Shown piece after piece: positions 13,822-22,729 of a DNA stretch of 64,000 nucleotides. The stretch is from a virus. Position numbers and translations under genes: made by a program. A model generated the notes under the pieces. It saw only the letters and a list, made by a program, of their open reading frames with translations, was not told where the DNA came from and did no database searches. Positions within the stretch are counted from its first letter, which is position 1, and the number at the start of each line of letters is the position of its first letter. The stretch covers positions 62,001 to 126,000 of the IMG/VR virus record IMGVR_UViG_3300035181_000471, one strand, 5' to 3'.

Positions 13822-14127
13822 TTAAGGCATTAAGTAAACATGGAGTGCATGAAAAGTTGGTCCCATATAGCTATCGGAGTAAGTTCCGAGGTATACAGCC
13901 TCTTCAGGCATCTCATTGTTATCACGAGTGATCTTCAAAGCGATTTCCTGAGGCTTAACATCCTCGCCAACCTGAACTGGTGCAGAAATATAGCCAGTTG
14001 GAGGGACATGGGAAGAGGTACGATGAAGATGAATCTTCGCCTTGGAAGCGTCAAAGGCAGACGGCCAATTGATAGTGATATTCTCTGGATGGTCTGAAAG
14101 CTTGACCGTTTGAATCATGTATGCCAT
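13822..14127 (-). CDS. unknown protein, 101 residues
   Basis: MAYMIQTVKLSDHPENI start; predicted mainly beta, soluble, no recognised domain. GGAG lies just upstream of the ATG. It follows the 228-residue gene after one base. Confidence 0.65.
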   Translation of the reverse strand: MAYMIQTVKLSDHPENITINWPSAFDASKAKIHLHRTSSHVPPTGYISAPVQVGEDVKPQEIALKITRDNNEMPEEAVYLGTYSDSYMGPTFHALHVYLMP

Positions 14128-14128
14128 T

Positions 14129-14815
14129 TTAGCTCCATATGCTAGAAATTTTTAGTGCGGTATGTAGATCCTGTCTTTCTGACTTCCATCGGGATAGTTC
14201 AGATATAGTAGCTGACATTAGATTATTACTGAGTTTTTTAGCTTTGAGATAAGCGGCTTTTTTAGCGGATATACCAAGAGATGCCAATTCCTTCTTACAA
14301 TCGTCTTGAGCGTAGACATAAGCTATTGAATCTGTGTATAGCCAAGAGAGTCTGAGACCTAAATCAACGGCCCCAGTCCAATTAGTTGGGTCTTCCCAGG
14401 GATTCTTTAGCCACGGAGATTTTTTAAACCCCTGAGATCTGTTTTTAACTCCCCAGTAAAGGGAGTTAAAATCTCGGATACCATCGAATTCTCGCATGAG
14501 AGCCAGAGCGAGGTCCGCCTGATCTTCTTTTGGAGTGTCTGTCAAATGAGCCACTAAATACTTGAATGCGTCCAAATTTTTTGAAATAGAAGGATTTAGC
14601 CAAATAGCCGCAGACTCCCTCAGCGACAAGGGGATATCGAGTTCGGTATCAAGATACGAGAATTGGCATGGGTCTTCTTCATCAAACTTGCGAATCTTGA
14701 TATCAAACTTTTTCTCCAATGCCTTCAAGACAAGAGAGTCCTGACCCACTAAGATATTCATGGGTTTCGGCTTCTTCTTCTCTATGAGAAGACTTAGAGC
14801 TAGTAATGGTTTCAT
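14129..14815 (-). CDS. unknown protein, 228 residues
   Basis: Not recognised. Starts MKPLLALSLLIEKKKPKPMN and ends in a helical, basic region. The start at 14815 is chosen because its ATG overlaps the stop of the small membrane protein gene (TAATG); the longer frame to 14896 would overlap that gene by 80 bases. An alternative start is the internal MNILVGQD, about 18 residues later. Confidence 0.68.
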   Translation of the reverse strand: MKPLLALSLLIEKKKPKPMNILVGQDSLVLKALEKKFDIKIRKFDEEDPCQFSYLDTELDIPLSLRESAAIWLNPSISKNLDAFKYLVAHLTDTPKEDQADLALALMREFDGIRDFNSLYWGVKNRSQGFKKSPWLKNPWEDPTNWTGAVDLGLRLSWLYTDSIAYVYAQDDCKKELASLGISAKKAAYLKAKKLSNNLMSATISELSRWKSERQDLHTALKISSIWS

Positions 14816-15072
14816 TAGAGTAGAAACTTGATAGCGGCAGTTGCGGCTAGGCCACCGATTCCGGTAGCCACGGCATGGGATAAGGATACTCGGCACTTAC
14901 TGGGATTGAAGTAGGCCCATAGTTCCTTAGCTCCCATTACTACGGATACTGCTAAGAGAATGAATAGCCATTCTTCGGTCAGAAAATGGGTGCCTAGTGC
15001 AGTTACAGCACCGGACATGGCATGAAGCTGTAAGGCTTTGTCATCAACGGCGGGGGGATTCCAATTGATCAT
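14815..15072 (-). CDS. small integral membrane protein, 85 residues
   Basis: Two or three hydrophobic segments: AMSGAVTALGTHF, WLFILLAVSVVMGAKELWAY and VATGIGGLAATAAIKFLL. The DDKALQLHAMSGA opening, KELW after the second helix and the final G-rich helix recall the small YfiM/DUF2279-type membrane proteins. A holin role is possible by size and topology, but no lysis genes are adjacent. Confidence 0.6.
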   Translation of the reverse strand: MINWNPPAVDDKALQLHAMSGAVTALGTHFLTEEWLFILLAVSVVMGAKELWAYFNPSKCRVSLSHAVATGIGGLAATAAIKFLL

Positions 15073-15195
15073 TTTTTAGTTCCTTTTTCTTTCTTTTCAA
15101 GAAGGCTGAAGAGGCTTGATATCTCTTTCTCTCAGCTAGGATCAAGATTCAAGCGATACTGGGCCACTATTAAATAGAGCTAGCTCAGTCAAGAA

Positions 15196-15229
15196 CTCAG
15201 AGGCACCCAAATAGGAGGATACCTCTGAG
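15196..15229 (-). ncRNA. hairpin with TCCTCC loop, downstream of a small gene
   Basis: CTCAGAGG (15196-15203) and CCTCTGAG (15222-15229) are perfect complements. On the minus strand the loop contains TATCCTCC, again complementary to an RBS core. No T tract follows, so it is not a typical terminator. The remaining inter-gene stretch 15073-15195 has a GAGCTAGCTC palindrome and nothing else recognised. Confidence 0.4.
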
Positions 15230-15241
15230 ACTGGCGGGACA

Positions 15242-15451
15242 CTAGGCGTCCACGCTCTCCACTAACACGAGGCGCTGGCCGTTTTCAAATATAGCAAAGG
15301 TTAGAAGCTGATCATCGGTTTGAGTTTGTCCGATCTGACAAGCTACACCTTCTGGAACCATGCCATCTAGAACAAACCAGTCAAGGTGTCTATTGAAGCT
15401 GGTGGCAGTAGGGTCACCCTCTGGGATATAGGTAGGCTTAAACAGTTGCAT
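15242..15451 (-). CDS. small protein, 69 residues, unknown
   Basis: Starts MQLFKPTYIPEGDPTATSF after AGAGGAGATCCA; a longer frame to 15559 lacks an RBS and runs through the neighbouring gene. Mixed alpha/beta, ends VLVESVDA; not recognised. Confidence 0.62.
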   Translation of the reverse strand: MQLFKPTYIPEGDPTATSFNRHLDWFVLDGMVPEGVACQIGQTQTDDQLLTFAIFENGQRLVLVESVDA

Positions 15452-15662
15452 TGGATCTCCTCTGACGAGCAGCGGCCTTCTTACGACTCCCTTTAGTGGA
15501 GCGGGTGGCTCTCTCTGGATTGGTATAAGGGGTCTTCTTCCACTTACGCTGAGGTGCAAATCCTGTTCTGGACTGACCCTCTGATAATCTGGACGCTACA
15601 AGAAGTGCGTAGACTTCCTGGACTTTCTTTGCTTGACCCTTGCGGTGTTTACTGATAGCCAT
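15438..15662 (-). CDS. small, strongly basic protein, 74 residues
   Basis: Very rich in Lys/Arg, notably the C-terminal ATRSTKGSRKKAAARQRRSN, suggesting nucleic-acid binding. It overlaps the next small gene by 14 bases, and its ATG overlaps the stop of the upstream gene (TAATG). Confidence 0.6.
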   Translation of the reverse strand: MAISKHRKGQAKKVQEVYALLVASRLSEGQSRTGFAPQRKWKKTPYTNPERATRSTKGSRKKAAARQRRSNATV

Positions 15663-16054
15663 TAGTTGGACTCCTTAGTTGGGAACATCAATTGTTTTTG
15701 TAAATCGAGTCTGAGTTGATCCGAAGATCTACCGACTCCTAACTTGGGTAGACGATTGGCACTTCTTTCATAGTCCCCTCCCTCAAGGGGATCGAGATCT
15801 ATGTCTTCCATTGTCACCGAGTTTATTAGGGACTCAACTTCCTTTTCAGAGTAACGGATGAATATTCCGTAAGAGTAGACTGACCCGCTACAACTGAGTG
15901 TAAATTTGAACATTCGGATCATTGGTATCAGGCTCATTGAGTCAAAAGTATCGTTGACATCGAGGTTCCTGAGCCTACCAATAGTGGTGCTTCCAATAGT
16001 AATACTGCGAAGAGAGGTTAGGGTTCTCCACCATCCCAAGAGTTTCATGATCAT
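15662..16054 (-). CDS. unknown protein, 130 residues
   Basis: Not recognised. Begins MIMKLLGWWRTLTSLRSITI; a beta-rich middle and an acidic then basic C-terminal part. AGGAGAACTT precedes the ATG. It follows the HAD phosphatase gene closely. Confidence 0.62.
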   Translation of the reverse strand: MIMKLLGWWRTLTSLRSITIGSTTIGRLRNLDVNDTFDSMSLIPMIRMFKFTLSCSGSVYSYGIFIRYSEKEVESLINSVTMEDIDLDPLEGGDYERSANRLPKLGVGRSSDQLRLDLQKQLMFPTKESN

Positions 16055-16062
16055 AAGTTCTC

Positions 16063-16959
16063 CTAATATCCGGGTCTTTTACCACTGAGGTCTGTAATTT
16101 TCTGTCGGAGTGAATACTCCTCTGAGCTTAAGTAGATTAGCTCTTTAGTTTTGTTGAGTAGCCAATAAGAAGCAGTTGTTCCTTCCCTGTAATCAGCAAT
16201 AGCAACAGTATCTAGACGATTCCCTGCTCGGATATTTTCAATCAACTGGAACTGCCCAGGAAAGTCTGGATTAAAAACTCCTAGAGTGCATCCTCCAGAA
16301 TCTCTTACTAGGTTAAATGCGAATACATCACTAGGGCCATCGCCTACATAGATCATGGATTCAAGCGGAACTCGCCTTCCACCTTTAGGGATAGACACAG
16401 TGACATCATATCCGTACACATTACAGCCCTTGCTAATCTCGTAGATGGCTCTAGTTTTGCCTATTGGGTCCATGCAAGATGCGATGGAGGTAAGGCCCTT
16501 GGCCCCGCCTTCGTCACAACGGAAATCGCCTGCATAGATACCACTGATTTTGAAGTCTGGATTTCTAGACTCCATTCTGACTCTATCTTCAAGGCCACCG
16601 AGCATAGCTTTAATACCTGCTGACACGATGTAAATCTCTGCTCCTAGTTTGTGTAGCTCGTTAAACATCCAGGTCACTCCTGGATAAAGCTTGATGTCGT
16701 TACCTAGCTTCTTTAGGATAATGTTGTCAAGACCAGCGAATCTACCATCCTTGACATATTGGAGGAAGGTATTCATGTAGTCTAGTTCATTGTGCGTGTG
16801 ACCTAATGTCTGCTCATTGGCTTTTGATCTAGCTCTGCAATCGTTCCAGAACTGATCTTCGTTTACACCGTAGCTCTCAAAGACCACCTTTTGCATGTAG
16901 TTAGGTGATAGGGTCTTATCGAAGTCAAAAATGACAGCTACTTTGGTGGACTTGAACAT
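16063..16959 (-). CDS. HAD-superfamily phosphatase
   Basis: 298 residues. DFDKT at residues 11-15 is HAD motif I, IVSAG is motif II, the KTRAIYEI Lys region is motif III and YVGDGPSDV is motif IV. The helical cap between motifs I and II is typical of phosphoserine-phosphatase-like enzymes. The substrate is unknown; a nucleotide or sugar phosphate is likely. AAAAGGAGGC precedes the start, behind the promoter-like motif at 16976-16989. Confidence 0.88.
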   Translation of the reverse strand: MFKSTKVAVIFDFDKTLSPNYMQKVVFESYGVNEDQFWNDCRARSKANEQTLGHTHNELDYMNTFLQYVKDGRFAGLDNIILKKLGNDIKLYPGVTWMFNELHKLGAEIYIVSAGIKAMLGGLEDRVRMESRNPDFKISGIYAGDFRCDEGGAKGLTSIASCMDPIGKTRAIYEISKGCNVYGYDVTVSIPKGGRRVPLESMIYVGDGPSDVFAFNLVRDSGGCTLGVFNPDFPGQFQLIENIRAGNRLDTVAIADYREGTTASYWLLNKTKELIYLSSEEYSLRQKITDLSGKRPGY

Positions 16960-16975
16960 CCAGCCTCCTTTTAAT

Positions 16976-16989
16976 CTTTACATAATACT
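16976..16989 (-). promoter_or_regulatory. AGTATTATGTAAAG promoter-like motif
   Basis: Minus-strand member of the AGTATTA-N-GTAAAG family between the thymidine kinase stop and the HAD gene RBS. Confidence 0.55.
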
Positions 16990-17560
16990 ACGGTTTGATC
17001 TGGTCCATTCTCCAATGATTTCGACAAAGTGATATGTATTGGTCATTTCCACCCACACATACTTGCTCCCCGGAGTAGACAACATGACCATCTCTAATTC
17101 TTGCGTTAATAATTGCTTTTTTACCGCACCAGCAGATTGTCTTGAGTTCTTCGATTGTGTCTGCTACGGCCATAAGTTGGGATGAACCTGGGAATAAGTC
17201 GCCAAAAGCATCGGCACGAATACCGTAACAAATCACTGGAACATTGAGTCTATCTACCACTTCGGTAAGTTGCCAAATCTGGTCTTTTGTCAAGAACTGG
17301 GCTTCATCAACTAAAATGCAGTCCGGTTTTTGACACAATTCTACTATTTCTTTTATATTAGAATTTGGGTTAATGAGCCAGTCTACCCGCCTCTCTAAAC
17401 CAATGCGGGGTTTAATTATATCTGCACCCTCTCGATTGTCGATGGATGGCTTTATTACCCACACCTTTTGGTGCCTCTCTTCGTAGTTATAGGCTACTTG
17501 AAGAAGTTGGGTGGATTTACCGGAGTTCATGGCTCCGTAACGAAAGTATAGTTTAGCCAT
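16988..17560 (-). CDS. tdk: thymidine kinase
   Basis: 190 residues, normal for the TK1 family. Walker A GAMNSGKS at 9-16, Walker B DEAQF at 85-89, a lasso-type segment before the end and a Cys-rich zinc site (CWCG, then Cys in VCVGG and SLCRNH). Makes dTMP from thymidine for phage DNA synthesis. The ATG overlaps the upstream gene's stop (TAATG). Confidence 0.95.
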   Translation of the reverse strand: MAKLYFRYGAMNSGKSTQLLQVAYNYEERHQKVWVIKPSIDNREGADIIKPRIGLERRVDWLINPNSNIKEIVELCQKPDCILVDEAQFLTKDQIWQLTEVVDRLNVPVICYGIRADAFGDLFPGSSQLMAVADTIEELKTICWCGKKAIINARIRDGHVVYSGEQVCVGGNDQYISLCRNHWRMDQIKP

Positions 17561-18270
17561 TATACTGCCTTTTTATTAGCTAGTTCCTTGTATACCGTTG
17601 ACATCTCATTAATATACCGCTCTACATCTATGATATGCAAGTATACTCTGATCCCTAGAGGTGTTATGCTGGTTTCAATATTATCTTCCTGCTTATTGAT
17701 CTCGACTAGTCCGTAATCTGCCATAACCTTGGCAATAACTTCCATAAGCAGAGCCACTCTGTTCTTAATGATGCGATCTCTTTGTTCCCCTAGAATCTCT
17801 TTGTTCCCTTTGTCTCTGATGGAGAAATTGAGGTTGTCCATCACTCTCTCCATCATGGAGCGGTCTTCTCCGTCTTCAGGAGAGTAAAGCTCTTTCATCA
17901 CTTTGATAAAAATTGGCTTGACAGATACACTGAATTCGGGGAACGACTCGACTAAGGAGCGCAGAATTACGGTGCCTAGGACTGAGGACACGCCAAAGGA
18001 GCCTCCCCAAGTTGCATCTCTGGTTAAGGTTGGATTTTGCGCGTATTCTGTGAGGGTTGGTAGCGAAGCGTAATTGTGGAAAAGACCTGTCACTCTACGA
18101 ATGATATCATTTGTAGTTGAATCTGAAAATGTCCCATCAGGACCGAGAATTACTGGAACGGCGTCTGAAACTCGTTGGAGTTCTCGCTTAGCTTTTTCAG
18201 TAAATTCTTTCTGCTTCAGTATGTAAGTCTGAAGGTCTTCAAGTGTATCAACTTTTAGTAATTTTGTCAT
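17560..18270 (-). CDS. unknown protein, 236 residues
   Basis: Not recognised. Predicted mainly helical, with a short Lys/Glu-rich lead and a central stretch of long helices. It lies between the DnaB-like helicase and the thymidine kinase. A role as helicase accessory is only suggested by position. It overlaps the upstream 97-residue gene by 23 bases. Confidence 0.72.
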   Translation of the reverse strand: MTKLLKVDTLEDLQTYILKQKEFTEKAKRELQRVSDAVPVILGPDGTFSDSTTNDIIRRVTGLFHNYASLPTLTEYAQNPTLTRDATWGGSFGVSSVLGTVILRSLVESFPEFSVSVKPIFIKVMKELYSPEDGEDRSMMERVMDNLNFSIRDKGNKEILGEQRDRIIKNRVALLMEVIAKVMADYGLVEINKQEDNIETSITPLGIRVYLHIIDVERYINEMSTVYKELANKKAV

Positions 18271-18541
18271 AGTTAAGTCCTAGGCTACGGTAGAGGTATG
18301 AGATGAGGGATAGGGGAGTTTTGAATGTTTGGTGAGTTTCGGGTTGAACTAGGGTGTAATAAAAGTCTTTTGAGTAGAAATCTACTACCCATGCTCTTCC
18401 AAAGGTTGTGGCTTCATGACGAATACACAACCTACCTTTCATATTGCGGCGAATTTGAATATTTGGAGGAGTGTCCATAGGGATGTAGCTCTCCAACAGG
18501 AGAAAAAGACTGACCGCATCTCTTTCCACAAGTTTTCTCAT
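18248..18541 (-). CDS. unknown protein, 97 residues
   Basis: Begins MRKLVERDAVSLFLLLESYIP; mixed fold, soluble, not recognised. Its ATG overlaps the helicase stop codon (TAATG). Confidence 0.65.
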   Translation of the reverse strand: MRKLVERDAVSLFLLLESYIPMDTPPNIQIRRNMKGRLCIRHEATTFGRAWVVDFYSKDFYYTLVQPETHQTFKTPLSLISYLYRSLGLNYDKITKS

Positions 18542-19995
18542 TAGAAGAAAGTCTCAATGATATCGTCCATTCGTTTGTCTTCAACAAGACAGACTGAGTT
18601 CATATTTGACACCAAACCACAGTTGTTTTGCATCGCTGCCTTGAACACTGGGACACCCTCAGAGCGTCTAGTCTTTGCAGATGAAACCACCAATGCCTTC
18701 TCAGCTTTTAGATCATCGTTCAAGAAGACCGTCAGCATAGTATCAACCGATTTATCGAACTCAGAATACATATTGACACCGTTGATTTCCCATCGACCTT
18801 CGCTCTCCCCAGCCTTCTCCCACCCAGCACGGTTACCCTGAACTGGAGTCATGAAAACCACGCCTCTACCATTGTCGAAGTGTAGGGCGAACTGCTTAGC
18901 GTCTTTGATAACTACTTCCATCTCTTCTTTTTTACCTGTCCTAGTCTCGCAAAGCGTGAGGTAGTCCACCAGAAGAATATCAAGTTGGTCGGTTTGGTTT
19001 GCAATTTCAGCGGTGGTCTTTACGGCATCCCAAGTGGTGCTTTCGATGGGCTGACGAATGAGAAGCTTACCAGGAAGATTGGGAAGATCTGGAATGACTT
19101 CGTTGAATAGGAATGCTTCTTCTTCATCAGTGAAGTTTCCATCATCGAAAGCTTTCTTATCAAGCTTGAAACGACTGCCCCACTTTGGGTGGTAAGAATG
19201 CATGATACCATAGATGATCAACTCTTCTTCATAGGTCTGCTCAAGAGTAATATGGAGAACATTGAAACCGTCTAGGGCTGCATAGTAAGCGATGGAGCGA
19301 CAGAGGGCGGATTTTCTCTGACCCGCATAGCCTAGAACACCTACAAAGTCGCCTCGCTTTACGGCGAGGTGGTCATCAATGCCGTTGATGTGAGTGTAAA
19401 TTCTAAGTCTGCCAGCAAGACGCTCGGATTTGAACTTCTCATAGAGTTCACGAATGTAGCTACCGTTCTCGTTGAGAGATCCGTGAGAATTTTTACTACC
19501 AGTTGCCAGGGTGCCACGCTCAACCTGCTGGAAGAGGTAGCGCATAGCATCTTTTGGACCGGACAGCTTTTTCTTCGTCTTAGGCTCTTCAACTGAACCA
19601 GAGTTGATCTGCCTGACTACCTTCAATACATCAGATAGCCTCTGAGTTTCATACTCTTCAACTCTATCCGCTAAGATTTGATCTAAATCTAGAACAGAGT
19701 GAAGGTTAAGCTCTTCATAAAGCTCTTCATACTCTGTGATTCGTTCAGAAAGTAGGGGAGAAGAGGACTTACGCTCAATAGACTCTTTTAAGATGTCTAT
19801 GCTGGGGGCTTTCTTGTGGGTTGACCAGAAGTTGTAGACGAATCCAATTAGTTCCGCTTCGGTACTGTCAGAAATTTTTCTAATCGTTGACAAATGGTCA
19901 GATAGCCAGTTACAGGCATCCAAAGCTCGTTGAGATTCAGTTGCGCTATCCCCATGTCGGAGTAGATTATGAAAAATTCTATCAAAATTTGCCAC
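18541..19995 (-). CDS. DnaB/gp41-like replicative helicase
   Basis: 484 residues: a helical N-terminal half (1-185) and a RecA-fold C-terminal half. The P-loop reads GYAGQRKS at 222-229, the post-Walker HITLEQTYEE matches the DnaB H1a region, LDILLVDYLTL is Walker B and the arginine finger region lies in SSAKTRRSEG. It would unwind DNA at the fork. The start is GTG, overlapping the TAG of the upstream 33-residue gene, with GAGGCAGG before it. Oddity: the second Gly of the P-loop (GxxxxGKS) is Arg. Confidence 0.88.
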   Translation of the reverse strand: MANFDRIFHNLLRHGDSATESQRALDACNWLSDHLSTIRKISDSTEAELIGFVYNFWSTHKKAPSIDILKESIERKSSSPLLSERITEYEELYEELNLHSVLDLDQILADRVEEYETQRLSDVLKVVRQINSGSVEEPKTKKKLSGPKDAMRYLFQQVERGTLATGSKNSHGSLNENGSYIRELYEKFKSERLAGRLRIYTHINGIDDHLAVKRGDFVGVLGYAGQRKSALCRSIAYYAALDGFNVLHITLEQTYEEELIIYGIMHSYHPKWGSRFKLDKKAFDDGNFTDEEEAFLFNEVIPDLPNLPGKLLIRQPIESTTWDAVKTTAEIANQTDQLDILLVDYLTLCETRTGKKEEMEVVIKDAKQFALHFDNGRGVVFMTPVQGNRAGWEKAGESEGRWEINGVNMYSEFDKSVDTMLTVFLNDDLKAEKALVVSSAKTRRSEGVPVFKAAMQNNCGLVSNMNSVCLVEDKRMDDIIETFF

Positions 19996-20096
19996 TACTT
20001 ACCTGCCTCTGTCTTTATTACCTGAATTCGATGGACTCCAACCAAACCAACTTTCGATTTCTTGAAACTAGGGGTGAGAGCAAAGAAGGGTGTCAT
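19995..20096 (-). CDS. small protein, 33 residues
   Basis: MTPFFALTPSFKKSKVGLVG start. It is bracketed by an ATGA overlap with the DinG-like helicase and a TAGTG overlap with the DnaB-like helicase, so it looks like a genuine link in the operon. Basic; function unknown. Confidence 0.55.
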   Translation of the reverse strand: MTPFFALTPSFKKSKVGLVGVHRIQVIKTEAGK

Positions 20097-22729
20097 CTGA
20101 ATTCCAGTGCCTCTAACCACCATTCTGGTAGCATACCAGAATTAAATAGTCTAATAGTGTCTGAATCCAGAATATAACTTGTTGCATAATCATCCTTTGA
20201 TCTAACTGAACGACCAATACTCTGAACCAAGTGGAGGCAGGCTTGCCAAGTATACCAAGTTTCGTCCATCTCCATTCTGGTTCTAATATACGGATCTGCC
20301 AAACTTCCCCAAGGACACTTAGCTATAACCTGGAATCTAGACAGGTCGTCCCTGAGATCCAGCCCTTCGGTCATAGAGGGGCTTAGAAGGACCGTTGGTT
20401 TGGAGCTAGTCATATGGTAGTCAACAACCATTCCACGGTTTTTAGAGTCATGTGTGAGCAACCTAGCGCCATGTGGGGTTCCAGCAAAATGATCCATGAT
20501 GTGCTGTGAAAGTTTGAACGAATTACAGTGGATGATACCTTTCTCCTCACTATGCTTGGTAAGCACTCTGTCAATTCGCTTTAGGAGTTTGGGTAGTGTA
20601 GTGTCATAGTTCTTGAAGGACATGCTACCCGCTGGGGCAAAGATAACTTGACGGTTTGACACCGGGAATTCTGAGGGTAGACTCATATAACCACACTCTT
20701 TGGGGTTGATTCCTAGATTACGGGTGAAGGTCTTAGGATCTAGGATGGTTGCTGACATCATAACAATGTGTTCGGCTCGACTAAACAAAAGCTCCTCAGC
20801 AAATACATCCCCTCTGAGGGGTTTGATGTTGATCCCGGTCTCAGTCTGGTTAATAAACCACAATAGGGACTCAGATTCCATAAATTTACCCAGATTTTCC
20901 GCAAATTGCTCGTAAGAAGTAAGTCGTTTTGCAATTGGCAACAGCTCTCTCCTGGACCCACCTTTCTCCAGCATTTCCATCTCAAGCTGCCCGATCAAAG
21001 CGGAGATCGCGGGGTTTAAAATGGTATTAATCCAATCTTTAGCTCTCTTAATATCAGTGAATTGAAGAACTCGTTTGGGGGGTTGAACATTTAGTTCACC
21101 CATTCTAATAGAAGAAATGTTGATCTCAGAGTGGCCGACTAAGGATGATTCAGTATTGTGAGCTTCGTCAATAACTAGAACTTTCTTCTTAGGAAGCTTT
21201 TTTGCCTCCTCTTTTTTGTAAGCTGAATCGGTTAAGAAGTAGCTAAAATTGGTAACCCCGTTAGGTTGGGACATAAATGCCGATTTAGCCTGCCTGTAGG
21301 GGCAGACAGAGCAAACATTACCGGAGATTCGGTTAAGTTGTTGACCGATATCACAGGTGGTGTCTTCGTGTTCGGTGCAAGTGTAGTTAGAGGCACCTCT
21401 TAGGTCCATTAGATTTAGGTGTTCAAATTCATTTTGGTATTGCTGTTGAAGGATTTTTTGAGATGTGAGGATCGTCCCTCCAGAGGTGTAGGGTTTACTT
21501 TGGGGTTCCTTAGCTGCGGCTTGAACCACACTCAGGGCTAAGCCAGAGTTATGGGTGACGGTAAAATCCCCCAATAAAAACAACCCGTCCCCGTCCAGAG
21601 TAAAGCCGTAAAATGGCCCGACTCCAGTTGCTTTTACGGAAATCCCAGTCACTAATACATCTTTTTTCTGAAGTCTAGGCTCCTGTCTTTTCCTTGGTAA
21701 CTTAACGGGAATAACACTACAGTCCCCGCTTATTGAAACCCTGTAGTAGTCCCCCACAGTCCCGTGTTGGTCAGATTTCTTACAGGGTGTTACATAAGCG
21801 GCTAAACCTAAGGATCGAGCCACAAATGCTATAGCGTTAGACAGGTTAGGCAATGACGAAATACTTTCGTAGCCTCCCGACACTTTAGAACCATCAGCGT
21901 CTAGGTATCCGGCTAGCAACTCTAATCTAGTGTCTCTGCTTCCAAATTTTAGTAATTCTGGAATAAATTTTGAGTTACTATGTAGGCCAAGGCATTTCAT
22001 GGCATTTAACAAGGGATTCCTACCCGGCTTCCCCCCTGTTATTCCGGTGGTTAGATTATAAGCTACAGCTTTTGAGCCGTTACTCCGAGTTGTCACGACT
22101 AACCCAAACTTGGATGCTAACGAAGTTAGGTAATCAACAATTTCTGAGTCCATCGAGGTAATCTCAGTCGGGGTACTAGTGGTTCCGTCCCCTAGCCAAA
22201 GTCCCACATAATAAGGGTCTACTGGTGAGCTAGCTTGTTTTTGAAAATCAACTCCGACTCTGTATCCCTTAGCACACCATTTAAAGTAGTTGGATTTACT
22301 AAGATAATCTGTAACTTTAATATTTATAACTGAGCCTTTTGTAAACTCCGAAATTTTTCTAGTTGCCCCACTCTGAGTAGTTTTTAGGGACAGTATATGC
22401 TCCTTGTTGACCCTGTAAGACATCCCTTTAACTGGAGTCACTTCATACATCTCATCTAGCCCCTGACTGATAGCTATAACCGTCCTTGGTAGCGAGTCAG
22501 GCCCCATTAGTAGATCACCAATACGGACACTGTTGGCTGGGACTACTTCACCAGAAAACAACATTACTGGGGTTAGAGGGTCCAAACACTTACCTATGCC
22601 TGTCGGGAGTTCAAAAATGGAGAATCGCTTACCCTTCTCAAGATTGGAGGCTAATTTCTCTAGTGCCTTCTCTTGGGATGGTCTAATTTCTGGGAATGGG
22701 AAGCCTGCTTTGAGGCTATCAATGTTCAT
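20093..22729 (-). CDS. DinG/XPD-like superfamily 2 helicase, interrupted by an intein
   Basis: 878 codons encode a 531-residue helicase plus a 347-residue intein. Extein motifs: LPTGIGK^S (Walker A, split by the intein), four Cys (CTEHEDTTC, CSVC) spaced like the Fe-S cluster of XPD/DinG, IDEAHN (DEAH box), ATILD (motif III) and SIGRSVRSKDD (motif VI). The active 5'-3' helicase can form only after splicing joins GIGK to SGLALS. The stop overlaps the 33-residue gene; the start overlaps the 3' end of the 22719 gene. Confidence 0.92.
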   Translation of the reverse strand: MNIDSLKAGFPFPEIRPSQEKALEKLASNLEKGKRFSIFELPTGIGKCLDPLTPVMLFSGEVVPANSVRIGDLLMGPDSLPRTVIAISQGLDEMYEVTPVKGMSYRVNKEHILSLKTTQSGATRKISEFTKGSVINIKVTDYLSKSNYFKWCAKGYRVGVDFQKQASSPVDPYYVGLWLGDGTTSTPTEITSMDSEIVDYLTSLASKFGLVVTTRSNGSKAVAYNLTTGITGGKPGRNPLLNAMKCLGLHSNSKFIPELLKFGSRDTRLELLAGYLDADGSKVSGGYESISSLPNLSNAIAFVARSLGLAAYVTPCKKSDQHGTVGDYYRVSISGDCSVIPVKLPRKRQEPRLQKKDVLVTGISVKATGVGPFYGFTLDGDGLFLLGDFTVTHNSGLALSVVQAAAKEPQSKPYTSGGTILTSQKILQQQYQNEFEHLNLMDLRGASNYTCTEHEDTTCDIGQQLNRISGNVCSVCPYRQAKSAFMSQPNGVTNFSYFLTDSAYKKEEAKKLPKKKVLVIDEAHNTESSLVGHSEINISSIRMGELNVQPPKRVLQFTDIKRAKDWINTILNPAISALIGQLEMEMLEKGGSRRELLPIAKRLTSYEQFAENLGKFMESESLLWFINQTETGINIKPLRGDVFAEELLFSRAEHIVMMSATILDPKTFTRNLGINPKECGYMSLPSEFPVSNRQVIFAPAGSMSFKNYDTTLPKLLKRIDRVLTKHSEEKGIIHCNSFKLSQHIMDHFAGTPHGARLLTHDSKNRGMVVDYHMTSSKPTVLLSPSMTEGLDLRDDLSRFQVIAKCPWGSLADPYIRTRMEMDETWYTWQACLHLVQSIGRSVRSKDDYATSYILDSDTIRLFNSGMLPEWWLEALEFR
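21548..22588 (-). mobile_element. LAGLIDADG intein in the helicase Walker A
   Basis: Residues 48-394 of the helicase frame. It begins with Cys1 (CLDPLTPVML), has a block B-like NKEHILSL with its His, and ends FTVTHN followed by Ser+1, all as expected for a class 1 intein. Two endonuclease motifs, GLWLGDGT and LLAGYLDADGS, look intact with their acidic residues, so both splicing and homing may be active. Insertion between GK and S of a P-loop is a classic intein site. Confidence 0.95.
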
